This document shows, piece by piece, positions 1 through 9,008 of a stretch of 64,000 nucleotides of DNA. Made by a program: the position numbers and the translations under genes. This DNA is from Neobacillus sp. PS3-34 (GTDB lineage Bacteria; Bacillota; Bacilli; Bacillales; Cytobacillaceae). Position 1 is the stretch's first letter. Every line of letters begins with the position of its first letter. The notes beneath the pieces were generated by a model, which saw only the letters and a program-made list of their open reading frames with translations, was not told where the DNA came from and ran no database searches. The stretch covers positions 496,001 through 560,000 of the forward strand of contig NZ_CP133267.1 in the NCBI RefSeq assembly GCF_030915465.1, in the 5' to 3' direction.

Positions 1-118
1 AGCGAAGTAATGGTACATTAAAATTTTTATAAAAGAAGCAAGGTTTATTGAGGTTATAATGTTCCGTTAAAAGAAATGGGCTCACTTTAGAGATGCAAAC
101 ATAAAAATCACACACAGA

Positions 119-160
119 GAAACACACGGCATTTTCCAAAGGAAATATCGTGTGTTTTTT
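119..160 (+). terminator. Rho-independent terminator of a gene before the window
   Basis: AACACACG at 121-128 pairs with CGTGTGTT at 149-156, and inside it ATTTTCC pairs with GGAAAT. A T-run follows at 155-160 on the plus strand. No gene precedes it inside the window, so it probably ends a gene lying to the left. Positions 161-350 hold nothing I can name. Confidence 0.65.
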
Positions 161-350
161 GTTATAGCAAGGTTTTTATACACCTTTACAAACTTTTCAC
201 ATAGAATTTCACAGTGATTATTAATAGACGGGATGTAAATTTATTGCGATTTATGGTGTGAATTAAACCGAGGATTTGAACATCTTGCAGAAATTCACAA
301 GGTAAATTCAAGGCTAATTCCTACAGGAAAATAAGGAAATGCCTGGTGAT

Positions 351-905
351 AGTCCGAATGCGAGTCTTATTCGGACAGGAAAAGCTGATTATTACCTGCG
401 TTAGTCTGAATGCGAGTCTTATTCGGACAGGAGATGCCGATTTTTACCTCCGGTAGTCCGAATGAAGGGGTTATTCGGACAGGACATGCCGATTTTTTCC
501 CGCGTTAGTCCGAATGAAGGGGTTATTCGGACAGCTCATGCCGATTTTTTCCCGCGTTAGTCCGAATGAAGGGGTTATTCGGACAGGACATGCCGATTTT
601 TTCCCGCGTTAGTCCGAATGAAGGGGTTATTCGGACAGCTCATGCCGATTTTTTCCCGCGTTAGTCCGAATGAAGGGGTTATTCGGACAGGACATGCCGA
701 TTTTTTCCCGCGTTAGTCCGAATGAAGGGGTTATTCGGACAGGACATGCCGATTTTTTCCTGCGTTAGTCTGAATGAAGGGGTTATTCGGACAAGACATG
801 CCGATTTTTTCCTGCGTTAGTCTGAATGAAGGGGTTATTCGGACAAGACATGCCGTTTATTACCTGCGTCTGTCTGAAATAAGGAATTGCCTTCAGTCAG
901 ATAAC
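351..905. repeat. 52-bp tandem hairpin repeat array A, about 11 units
   Basis: Units begin at 351, 403, 455, 507, 559, 611, 663, 715, 767, 819 and (degenerate) 871, an exact 52-bp period. Each unit holds an inverted repeat, GTCCGAAT and ATTCGGAC, around a 9-nt loop (mostly GAAGGGGTT), then about 27 bp ending in a T-rich tract and CCCGCGTTA. Central units are nearly identical; the outer ones differ (loop GCGAGTCTT in the first two, TCTGAAT in the last ones). 52 is not a multiple of three, so no repeat protein is encoded. No cas genes are nearby and the intervening sequence repeats too, so this is not CRISPR. An array of the same design lies at 28303-28613. Confidence 0.9.
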
Positions 906-985
906 TGGGTTTTATGAGACCGTTTATAAAGTAAAACGGTTAAAATTGAGACCCTTCTAAAAAACAACAATTTATCCAATAGAGC

Positions 986-1027
986 ATAAAAAAAGAATGG
1001 CTTGGAAAAAACTTCGAGCCATTCTTT
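986..1027 (-). terminator. Terminator of the alcohol dehydrogenase gene
   Basis: AAAGAATGGCT at 992-1002 pairs with AGCCATTCTTT at 1017-1027. On the minus strand the stem is followed by a T-run (the A-run at 988-994). It lies downstream of the minus-strand gene ending at 1205; 1028-1204 shows nothing else. Confidence 0.7.
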
Positions 1028-1204
1028 AAGTGGATTATCCTGTGTATTAATTGGTGAATTGCTTTTGATTGGTGGTGAGATTCCTCCTGCGATTTACAGT
1101 CCCGTTACGTAAATAGGCGAGTTTTCTTTTATTATTTTAACTTGCATCAGACACACCTTATTGAACAAACTCACCTGATAAGGCCTCTTAACGTGTTTTT
1201 AACT

Positions 1205-2371
1205 TTATAATGATCGCTTTAAAATATCCATGACACTTTCTGAGTCAAGTTCCTTGTAAGTTCCTACTCCTGGTTTAATAAATGTCTTCACGGTAATTGA
1301 TTCAAATTGTTTATCATCAATTTGATAATCCGCTAAGCGACTAGGAGCACCAAGTGAATTCCAGAAATCACGTAAAGCCTTCGCGCCTTCTCTTGCAACT
1401 TCTTTATCTGTCATTCCTTCTTCTTTTATACCAAATACGTTTGTCGCAAGCTGCTTAACCCGACTTGGATCTTCTTCAAGTACATGTTCAAGCCAATTCG
1501 GGAATAGGATAGCGAGACCTCCGCCATGTGGAATGTCATAAATGGCAGAAATGGCATGCTCAATTCGGTGTGTAGCCCAATCTCCGCCATCTGTCCCATT
1601 CGAGAGAGTCCCATTGAAAGCTGTGGTACTGATATACATCATTGTTTCTCTGTATTTATATGAATCTAATTGATTGAGAAGCTTTGGTCCATTATCAATA
1701 GCTGTTCTTAATATGGATTCAATAAAACCATCAATCATTGGCGTGTTTTCTGTGCGGTGGAAATACGACTCCAAGGCATGCGACATGCTATCGACAATGC
1801 CATATACAGTTTGATCACGAGGAACAGAGTATGTATAAGTCGGATCTAAAATTGAGAATGTTGGAAAAACAAGAGGTGATGCCCAGCCAAGTTTATCGTT
1901 CGTTTCCCAATTGGTAATGACGGAAACCTCGTTCATTTCTGAACCTGTAGCAGCAAGGGTAAGTACGGTACCAATTGGTAAAGCTGATTCGATAGGAGCT
2001 TTTCGTGTAAATAAATCCCATGGGTTCCCATCATATTTCGCACCAACAGCAATTGCCTTCGTACAATCGATTACGCTTCCACCACCAACTGCTAGTAAAA
2101 AATCTATCCCTTCAGATTTACAAATATCAACGCCCTTTTGGACTGTGCTTAATCGAGGGTTTGGTTCTACTCCAGATAGTTCAAATACAACAGCCTCAGC
2201 GTTTTTTAATTCACGAATGACATCATCATATACACCATTTCGCTTAATGCTTCCACCACCATATACGACCAAGACTTTAAGACCTTTTTGACCTAATTCC
2301 TCAGGAAGTTTTTGGATTTGTCCTTCTCCGAACAATAGCCGAGTAGGATTATTTTGTAAAAAATTAATCAC
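1205..2371 (-). CDS. Iron-containing alcohol dehydrogenase (YugJ/YqhD-like)
   Basis: A 388-residue group III alcohol dehydrogenase, probably an NAD(P)H-dependent butanol or aldehyde reductase of the cytoplasm. The nucleotide-binding GGGS motif is at residues 96-99 ([11 protein letters not shown]). The metal ligands of the family line up as D194, H198 (DSMSH), H268 and H282 (PHGG), with the usual 14-residue spacing between the last two, so the site looks intact. Length matches the family. It is monocistronic, with its own terminator at 986-1027. B. subtilis YugJ/YugK are the nearest family names I recall; the natural substrate cannot be read from the sequence. Confidence 0.92.
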   Translation of the reverse strand: MINFLQNNPTRLLFGEGQIQKLPEELGQKGLKVLVVYGGGSIKRNGVYDDVIRELKNAEAVVFELSGVEPNPRLSTVQKGVDICKSEGIDFLLAVGGGSVIDCTKAIAVGAKYDGNPWDLFTRKAPIESALPIGTVLTLAATGSEMNEVSVITNWETNDKLGWASPLVFPTFSILDPTYTYSVPRDQTVYGIVDSMSHALESYFHRTENTPMIDGFIESILRTAIDNGPKLLNQLDSYKYRETMMYISTTAFNGTLSNGTDGGDWATHRIEHAISAIYDIPHGGGLAILFPNWLEHVLEEDPSRVKQLATNVFGIKEEGMTDKEVAREGAKALRDFWNSLGAPSRLADYQIDDKQFESITVKTFIKPGVGTYKELDSESVMDILKRSL

Positions 2372-2512
2372 ACGTCATCTCTTCTTTCATTATATTAATT
2401 AGCACCTCATAACGGTGTCCTTTAAAACTATATAATAATCGGCACATACCGGGTGAGAAAAAACCTTCATGAGTAGAATCCTAAAGAATACCCTTTAGTT
2501 CTGCCGATTCTT

Positions 2513-2833
2513 TTAATCTACAAACACACCCCAGCCGTCAGAATAACCACCATGTGGTTTACTTAGCTCATCTAATTTTTTCTGTATTTTAATTAATTCA
2601 CTATAATTTAAGAGCATTTTTTTAGAACAACTGCATGTCCACTCGTCAGTTTCGTCATCCTGGTCTAAGAAAGAATTGAATCCTTCCTCTTTTAATACCT
2701 GTGATAATTTTTCACCTGTTGCTTTATCAGGCACGGCCACAAAAAATTCAACTGACTGTGGTCTTTTAAAATTTACTCCATCATTATATAAACTGCGTAA
2801 AGCATCTCCATCAGCATCATTTGGAAATTTCAT
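2513..2833 (-). CDS. RraB-family (ribonuclease E inhibitor B-like) protein
   Basis: A 106-residue acidic protein that begins MKFPNDADGDALR and ends in HGGYSDGWGVFVD. Both ends are hallmarks of the RraB fold family. In gamma-proteobacteria RraB modulates RNase E; Bacillaceae usually lack RNase E, so the role here is unknown and regulation of another RNase is only a guess. It has a good upstream ribosome binding site (aaggaggaaaac before the ATG, read on the minus strand) and no operon partner: the neighbouring dehydrogenase gene is 140 bp downstream and DoxX is divergent. Confidence 0.8.
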   Translation of the reverse strand: MKFPNDADGDALRSLYNDGVNFKRPQSVEFFVAVPDKATGEKLSQVLKEEGFNSFLDQDDETDEWTCSCSKKMLLNYSELIKIQKKLDELSKPHGGYSDGWGVFVD

Positions 2834-3132
2834 TTGTTTTCCTCCTTAACCTCATTCATTGTTGTCATTATACTTCACATAAATCTTTTCGACTAACCAT
2901 AAAGATATATTTCAAAAAGTATAGTTTACCTCTTAATATTCAAAAATGAAATAGCTAGCTTGAATGCACGCTAGCCTTTCAAAACTACCCATTTAAGTCT
3001 CTGTAATAATTTGTTCATAATGTTTTTACGGAATTGTGAATTCATGGAAAAACGGACGTCATTTCAAAATGAAAATACTATAATAACAGTGTAATCAAGT
3101 TATTAATAATAATTAATAAAGGGGTCTTTAAT

Positions 3133-3645
3133 ATGTTAAATCAAGTTTTAAGAACAAACAAAGTCTCTGCTATCATCCTGACATTCATTCGTTTATATCT
3201 TGGCTATGCATGGTTTGAAGCTGGCTTGCACAAAATCACCGGCGGTTTTGATACATCAGGATTCTTAAAAGGCGCGATCGCCAATCCGGTTAAGGGTCCG
3301 GACGGAAGCGTTGTTTATGCAACTTATCTAGCTTTCTTAAAAAGCTTTGCACTTCCTAATGCTGATATCTTCAATGTATTGGTTCCATGGGGCGAATTGC
3401 TTGTAGGCTTAGGACTTATTCTTGGATGCCTGACTACTGCTGCCATGTTCTTCGGATTAGTGATGAACTTTGCTTATGTAATGGCTGGTACCGTATCCAG
3501 CAACCCAATGGATATCCTGCTTGGTGTGATTATCCTTACTGCTGGATTCAACGCTGGTAAAATCGGTTTAGACCGCTGGGTTATTCCTTTTATCCGCAGA
3601 ACTACATTTAAAGAAAACAACCATACAGTTAAACAAAATGTTTAA
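3133..3645 (+). CDS. DoxX family membrane protein
   Basis: A 170-residue integral membrane protein with four predicted hydrophobic segments (about residues 13-30, 83-100, 102-120 and 124-142). It carries the DoxX pattern near the N-terminus, RLYLGYAWFEAGLHKITGGF. DoxX-like proteins are quinone-linked or redox-stress membrane proteins; the exact reaction here is unknown. RBS AAAGGGG lies about 9 bp before the ATG, and a TATAAT box is visible at 3079-3084 without a clear -35. It is followed by its own strong terminator, so it is monocistronic. Confidence 0.85.
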   Translation: MLNQVLRTNKVSAIILTFIRLYLGYAWFEAGLHKITGGFDTSGFLKGAIANPVKGPDGSVVYATYLAFLKSFALPNADIFNVLVPWGELLVGLGLILGCLTTAAMFFGLVMNFAYVMAGTVSSNPMDILLGVIILTAGFNAGKIGLDRWVIPFIRRTTFKENNHTVKQNV

Positions 3646-3650
3646 TAGAA

Positions 3651-3700
3651 AAAGCACCTTAAACCGGAATACCCCCTCCGCGATAAGGTGCTTTCTTTTT
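3651..3700 (+). terminator. Terminator of the DoxX gene
   Basis: AAAGCACCTTA at 3651-3661 pairs perfectly with TAAGGTGCTTT at 3684-3694, followed by CTTTTT. It starts six bases after the DoxX stop codon. Confidence 0.85.
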
Positions 3701-3784
3701 AAAAAGTTCTGTTTAACTTGCGTGTTGATTTCTGCTCCAGGCTCGCCAATCAACATCTTGTCAAAATCAACAATAAGCTTTAAC

Positions 3785-3818
3785 AAGCCCACAGCCAGTT
3801 GCTGTGGGTTTTTATTGT
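3785..3818 (+). terminator. Second terminator between convergent genes
   Basis: CCCACAGC at 3788-3795 pairs with GCTGTGGG at 3801-3808 and is followed on the plus strand by TTTTTATTG. It sits immediately before the end of the convergent minus-strand gene and may insulate the two units. Confidence 0.6.
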
Positions 3819-4864
3819 TTAAAGATTAGATTCCCAGGCTGAAATTTCTTCCCTTACCCGTGGTGCAACTTCTTTGCCCAGCAGTTCAATGGCTTTCATG
3901 ACATCTTGATGAGGCATGGTTCCAACAGGCACATGAAGAAGGAAACGGGTTATCCCTACGTTTTTTCGAAGATCGATAATCTTTTGCGCAACCGTTTCCG
4001 GATCGCCAACATATAACGCTCCTTCAAAGCTTCTCGCAGCATCAAAGCTTGATCGGTCATAATGCCCCCAGCCGCGCTCCCGTCCTAGAACATTCATGGC
4101 CTGCTGGGTTGGTGGGAAAAATTTCTCGGCTGCTTCGTCAGTGGTTTTCGCAATAAAGCCATGGGAATGTGAGGCCACTGTCAGCTTAGAAAGATCATCG
4201 GCCTGTGCTGCTGTCCTTTTATATAGCTTAACGAGCGGTGCGAAATGACGCGGGCTTCCTCCGATAATTGCCAACACGAGCGGCAGTCCGAGCAATCCTG
4301 CGCGAATGACAGACTGGGAATTCCCACCGCTGCCTACCCACACGGGCAAGGGATTTTGAAAGGCCTCGGGTATACACCCAGATTAGGAATCGCCGGACGT
4401 TGCCCGCCACTCCACGTTACTTTTTCGGACTCACGGATTTTCAGCAAGAGCTCCAGCTTTTCTTCAAACAGTTCGTCATAGTCCCTTAAATCGTAACCAA
4501 ACAATGGAAATGATTCAATGAAAGAACCTCTTCCGGCGATAATCTCCGCGCGGCCGTTTGAAATCGCATCAACCGTCGCAAAATCCTGGAATACTCGGAC
4601 CGGATCAGCGGAAGAGAGTACAGTTACAGCACTAGTCAGCCGGATACGCTGCGTTTGTGACGCCGCAGCTGCCAGAATAACAGCAGGAGATGATGCTGCA
4701 TAATCTTTGCGATGATGCTCTCCTACACCAAAGACATCCAGTCCTACCTGATCAGCAAGGACAATTTCCTCCACTACTTCGCGTATACGCTGTGCATGGC
4801 TAATTACTTCTCCTGTTTGAACATCTGGTGTTGTTTCTACAAATGTGCTTATACCGATTTCCAA
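3819..4864 (-). pseudogene. LLM class flavin-dependent oxidoreductase (luciferase-like), one frameshift
   Basis: Two overlapping frames together make one bacterial luciferase-like monooxygenase of about 348 residues. The N-terminal part ([13 protein letters not shown], then [15 protein letters not shown], the typical GEHH motif) breaks near 4359, inside AGGCC; restoring one base rejoins it to [13 protein letters not shown] in the second part, which runs normally to the end. An upstream ATG at 4930 is in frame, but the likely start is a TTG at 4864, since AGAGGGGG lies seven bases before it and the family begins just there. These enzymes use FMNH2/F420-type flavin and oxygen; the substrate is unknown. 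The break fits the GGCC pattern seen elsewhere and may be a sequence error. Confidence 0.85.
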
Positions 4865-5095
4865 TGATTTTCCCCCTCTAAAATGTATGTTTCTTATAAA
4901 AATTTTAATGGTTTCCATATTAATATACAATTTAATTGTTTGAACCTCTTGACGAATTAATATCGAGATTCATGTGACGGCCACCAAAAAGGTGCTTTTT
5001 AAAATCCGTATAGGATATTAACTAAACTGGATACTAAATACCATACACGGTAAACTGTGATTAAGAACTGCAAAAACAAAAGGAGTAGAAACGGA

Positions 5096-5953
5096 ATGTA
5101 CATACAAGAGGAATACAAAGAAGGAAATCTCACCTTTATCGAATTGCGCAATAAAGCGAATTCTTCCTGGTTAAAGGTGGTACCGGAACGCGGCGGGATT
5201 ATTACAAACCTCGGACTTCAGGGCAAAGAACTGCTATTCTTAAACGAAGCAACTCTACACGATAAACAAAAAAACATTCGAGGCGGAATTCCCATTCTCT
5301 TCCCTATTTCTGGCCAGCTAGAAAATGGCGAGTATGAATGGAATGGAACGACCTATAAGATGAAAAATCATGGATTCGCCCGCGATCTTCCATGGCAAGT
5401 CAAGGATATTAAAACTGGGTCAGACGAAGCCTCAATCACGATGAAATTAGAAAGTAATAGTGAAACTTTAACCTCTTACCCTTTTCAATTTACATTAATA
5501 TTCAAATATATCTTGCACAATAACAAACTAACCATTGAGCAAGAATACCAAAACCATTCAAAAGAGGAAATGCCTATCTATGCCGGGTTTCATCCTTATT
5601 TTAAAACAACAACAAAACAATTAAAAATTGATACGGATGCAACCGAATACCTGGATTATAACGATATGGAATTTAAAAAATTCAGCAAGGTAATTGATAT
5701 TGATCAAAAAGAATCCTATGCATTAAAAACTAAAACGGGTGCTTTTCAATTTTTTCTAGATGACATCGGTAGCTCAATCAATTTAACGTATAATCCGGAT
5801 TTCCCTTATGTTGTACTCTGGTCTGAAGAAGGAAAGGATTTCGTTTGTGTTGAGCCCTGGATGGCGAAAACAGATGAGTTAAACAGGAAAGAAGAATTGA
5901 CAAGAATCAGCCCTAATGAATCACTACAAACATCGATCGCAATCTCGATTTAG
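5096..5953 (+). CDS. Aldose 1-epimerase family protein
   Basis: A 285-residue galactose-mutarotase-like beta-sandwich protein, cytoplasmic. The family pattern is visible: RGGIPILFPISGQL near the middle of the N-terminal half, KNHGFARDLPW, then GFHPYF and VCVEPWM near the C-terminus. The N-terminal H of KNHGF and the H of GFHPYF are the expected acid-base residues, and the E of VEPW fits the third. It should interconvert sugar anomers, possibly hexose or hexose-6-phosphate. The ATG at 5096 is chosen over an in-frame ATG at 5057 because AAAGGAG lies just before it. Monocistronic. Confidence 0.9.
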   Translation: MYIQEEYKEGNLTFIELRNKANSSWLKVVPERGGIITNLGLQGKELLFLNEATLHDKQKNIRGGIPILFPISGQLENGEYEWNGTTYKMKNHGFARDLPWQVKDIKTGSDEASITMKLESNSETLTSYPFQFTLIFKYILHNNKLTIEQEYQNHSKEEMPIYAGFHPYFKTTTKQLKIDTDATEYLDYNDMEFKKFSKVIDIDQKESYALKTKTGAFQFFLDDIGSSINLTYNPDFPYVVLWSEEGKDFVCVEPWMAKTDELNRKEELTRISPNESLQTSIAISI

Positions 5954-5989
5954 CCACATCAAGCTGCTTTATCATAAAGGTTTAAACAT

Positions 5990-6035
5990 GAGGAGAGCCT
6001 AATCCGTCAAGGGACTAGGCTCTCACAATTTTCAT
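5990..6035 (+). terminator. Terminator of the aldose epimerase gene
   Basis: GAGAGCCTA at 5993-6001 pairs with TAGGCTCTC at 6016-6024, followed by CACAATTTTC. The T-tract is short, so it is moderate evidence. Confidence 0.6.
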
Positions 6036-6113
6036 TATCAAATTTCCATAACCCATCTCAATTTGCACCTTATAATGTACATACTCACTTTAGCTGTGAA
6101 GAAAGGAATATTC

Positions 6114-6320
6114 TTAATCCTCAACGACCCTAGCTATGTCCCTACCGCATTTCTCACACTTGCCTCTAATGACGATGCCAAATTTATCACTATTTATAGA
6201 ATAATCCACAACCCGTGTTTCAAAGCATTTAGAACAGAAAACATTGGTTAAGAGACGCTCTTGAAAATCTTTGGGAATCTGATTCCACTTTTTTAGTGCT
6301 TCAAAATCTGAAACTGACAT
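6114..6320 (-). CDS. Small zinc-ribbon protein, function unknown
   Basis: A 68-residue protein with two CxxC pairs (FCSKCF near residue 29 and KCEKCG near residue 54), which should bind one zinc ion. The N-terminus is helical (MSVSDFEALKKWNQIPKDF). RBS AGAGGG lies five bases before the ATG, so the start is well supported. I do not recognise a named family; similar short zinc-ribbon proteins are common in Bacillus and are usually left hypothetical. It stands alone between the epimerase terminator and the ABC-F gene. Confidence 0.75.
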   Translation of the reverse strand: MSVSDFEALKKWNQIPKDFQERLLTNVFCSKCFETRVVDYSINSDKFGIVIRGKCEKCGRDIARVVED

Positions 6321-6417
6321 AGTAACCCTCTATTCATTTTTAATTTTTGCTAATTTTACATTACATTATTATGCCAGCTAATGCACCCCGTAACCCTATT
6401 CAGACATCGACCTTTAA

Positions 6418-8346
6418 TTAATCACCAAAACTCAACCACAAATCCATAACAGCATCCAGCTCTTTACTTAAGTCCATTCTCCTGACATAAAGTTCATTTA
6501 GCTTCTCATAATCCATATGGTCGGCCGCCATGGTTGTATCAATCTCTCTTATTTCATTTTCAAGTCTTTCAATACTTGCTAGAGCCTTAGCCTTTGCTGC
6601 TTCTGTCTTGGAATCTTCAGGATTATTTCTTTGTTTCTTCACTTTGTCAGCTTTTACAACAGGCTCTTTCACTTCCTTCAGGCTTGCCTTCTCTTTTTCA
6701 CTTTTAAAATAATCGTAATTTCCAGGATAGCTTTTCAAGGAATGGTCCTCTACAGCAATTACTCTTTCACCGATTTTATTGATAAAATATCTGTCGTGAG
6801 AGATAAAGAATATCGTTCCTTTAAAGTCATCGAGGGCTTCCTCAAGGGTTTCGATGGAATCAATATCAAGATGGTTTGTGGGTTCATCAAGTATTAATAG
6901 GTTTATATCTTGAAATAACAGCATGGCTAGCTTTAGCCTGATCCTCTCTCCACCGGACAAATGCTTAACTTTTTTGAAGACGCTGCTTTTATAAAACATG
7001 AATTTTGAAAGATATTCCCGTGCTTTTCCTTCCACTATCGAAATGTCTTCCCTAAATGCTTCCAGCAATGTTAACTCTTCATCTTTAAAGGTAATTTTCT
7101 GTGGTAAATAGGCCGCCAACACATTCGCGCCTAGTTTCACAACACCATGATCCGGCTGCTCTTCAACTAAAAGCATCTTCAAAAAGGTGGTTTTTCCGCT
7201 GCCATTAGGACCAATCAGTCCCACTCTCTCGCCATAATGAATCATTACATCTGCGTTTTTCAAAATAACTTTGTCATCATAGCTTTTAGAAAGCCCGATC
7301 GCCTTAATGGTTTCATTACCAGACCGCCCGGCAGCTTTGAAATCCAATCGCATATTCCGTCTCTCGAAAACCGGCTTATCGATTCGTTCCATTTTATCGA
7401 GCTTTTTTTGTATGCTCGCAGCTCTTCTAAAGAACTTGTTATTATCTGCCCTCATCGCCCAGTCTCTCAGACTCATAACCTGTTTTTCCATGTTATTGAC
7501 CTTTTTTTGCTGCTCTCTGAAATGCTCATATTGAATGCGCATATTTTCTTCTTTTTGGCTGATAAAAGACGAATAGTTGCCCTTATAGGATATTGATTCC
7601 ATATCCTCGATTTCCACTATTTTTGAAACTACATTGTCCAGAAAATAGCGGTCATGGGATACAATAATGACAATTCCCTTATAGCTCTTAAGATAGCCTT
7701 CGAGCCATTCAATCGAATCCATATCCAAATGATTCGTAGGCTCATCAAGCAGCAAGATGTCCGGATTATGAATCAAGAGCTTTCCAAGCACGACTGTCGT
7801 TTTTTCACCCCCGCTTAATAAATCAAAATCCTTGTTTAAAAAGCTTTCAGTAAATTGAAGCCCTGTGCAAACCTTGCTTAATTTTTCTTCCCGTTCGTAT
7901 CCGCCCTTTACTTCAAATAATTGAACAAGATCACTGTATTTTTTCAAGGCTTTTTCCAGTGCAGTGTCTTCCAAGGTTTTCATTTGCTCTTCAAGTTCGC
8001 GCATTAGACTTTCAATGCTGTCAATCTCCTCAAAAGCCATGTTTAAAACATCGATGACTTTTAAGCCTTCCGGATACAGAGGCGATTGTTCGAGGTATGC
8101 CTTTGTAGCACTTCTCGGCAAGTTAATAAGGCCTTCATCATATCCAGGGCTTGAGGTTTGCGGGTAACCTGGATAGTAATTCATCGGCTCTATTCCAGCA
8201 ATCAACTTAAGAATCGTGCTCTTTCCACTTCCATTTGCACCTACGATGCCAACTTTCTCTCCTTCATAAGCTTCAAAGGTTATATTTTTAACCACGAGTG
8301 TGGCTTCCATAAATTTTTTAACGCATTTTAATTTCATTTCTAACAT
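6418..8346 (-). CDS. ABC-F family ATPase (possible ribosome-protection protein)
   Basis: About 642 residues with two ABC cassettes in one chain and no membrane segments, the ABC-F layout. Walker A motifs are GANGSGKST and GPNGSGKTT; signatures are LSGGEKTT and LSGGERIR; both Walker B motifs read LLLDEPTNHLD or LILDEPTNHLD. The linker between them (from about residue 240, rich in K, E and Q) is the arm that reaches into the ribosome in this family. A C-terminal coiled-coil tail follows (about 560-640). The ATG at 8346 is preferred because AGGA lies six bases before it; an in-frame ATG at 8364 has a poorer site. A terminator-like hairpin lies in the leader (8430-8470), as in antibiotic-resistance ABC-F genes such as vmlR. 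Whether it protects against antibiotics or is a housekeeping factor is not known. Confidence 0.9.
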   Translation of the reverse strand: MLEMKLKCVKKFMEATLVVKNITFEAYEGEKVGIVGANGSGKSTILKLIAGIEPMNYYPGYPQTSSPGYDEGLINLPRSATKAYLEQSPLYPEGLKVIDVLNMAFEEIDSIESLMRELEEQMKTLEDTALEKALKKYSDLVQLFEVKGGYEREEKLSKVCTGLQFTESFLNKDFDLLSGGEKTTVVLGKLLIHNPDILLLDEPTNHLDMDSIEWLEGYLKSYKGIVIIVSHDRYFLDNVVSKIVEIEDMESISYKGNYSSFISQKEENMRIQYEHFREQQKKVNNMEKQVMSLRDWAMRADNNKFFRRAASIQKKLDKMERIDKPVFERRNMRLDFKAAGRSGNETIKAIGLSKSYDDKVILKNADVMIHYGERVGLIGPNGSGKTTFLKMLLVEEQPDHGVVKLGANVLAAYLPQKITFKDEELTLLEAFREDISIVEGKAREYLSKFMFYKSSVFKKVKHLSGGERIRLKLAMLLFQDINLLILDEPTNHLDIDSIETLEEALDDFKGTIFFISHDRYFINKIGERVIAVEDHSLKSYPGNYDYFKSEKEKASLKEVKEPVVKADKVKKQRNNPEDSKTEAAKAKALASIERLENEIREIDTTMAADHMDYEKLNELYVRRMDLSKELDAVMDLWLSFGD

Positions 8347-8429
8347 AATAATTCCTACTTTCATCCATAATCTAAGTTACGCTTTTTATGGACAGGGTAA
8401 AGAAGATTTTTTTTTACTATTTATTTGTA

Positions 8430-8470
8430 AAATAAAAAGACCATAAGAAGATGGTTTCTTCTTACAGTCT
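8430..8470 (-). promoter_or_regulatory. Terminator-like hairpin in the ABC-F leader, probable attenuator
   Basis: Read on the minus strand, AGAC and GTCT (8467-8470 and 8438-8441) enclose TAAGAAGA pairing with TCTTCTTA (8457-8464 and 8444-8451), followed by TTTTATTTTA. No minus-strand gene lies upstream that this could end: the next gene that way (9009-10235) is divergent. It stands about 85 bp before the ABC-F start. The rest of 8471-9008 is AT-rich and shows nothing else I can name. Confidence 0.55.
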
Positions 8471-9008
8471 TGAATACTCAATGAAAATAATTTAGAGACG
8501 TCTAAGCAAAAATGTACACTTCAAAAAAACACATTATTATGCCTATACATCAAACCAGCAGTCTGGCGGAATATTTCAACTCATGAAATATCCATAAATT
8601 ATAATCTCGATTTCAGTAAAGTAAGTTACCTTCTAAATGCCTTAATTCCATAAAGAGCATAACAAATAAACCTAATTTTAATAGGTAAATTAACACTCAT
8701 TACAAAATCCATATTAATTTTAAAATTAATTAATATTAGCAATTAGTTGGTTCCATAAACTTACTTTCCCCCTCCGAAATTTTCTTTATTATCTCACTTC
8801 TGCATTATTTTGTAAATAATGTAGTTGGTAAATTTTACTTCTCCCTTAAAATCGGGCATTATTCTCCAATAATGTGCTAGATATAACTGTCGTGATTTAG
8901 ATAAAAGCAAAAAAATGGTTTTCCTCATAAAAATGTTTTATGGTATGATAATTAGATTGTTTACCTACCCTATTAAACTTTTATACGCAACTAAGAAAAG
9001 AGGTATTT

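Noticed and set aside
351..905. CRISPR array
   Set aside because: The whole 52-bp unit repeats, including the part that would be the spacer, and no cas gene is near.
3568..3792. 74-codon minus-strand frame after the DoxX gene
   Set aside because: It is read through a terminator and antisense to DoxX, and I see no family pattern.
4334..4364. Programmed ribosomal frameshift in the luciferase-like gene
   Set aside because: No slippery heptamer with a downstream structure is seen, and the break fits the common GGCC pattern.
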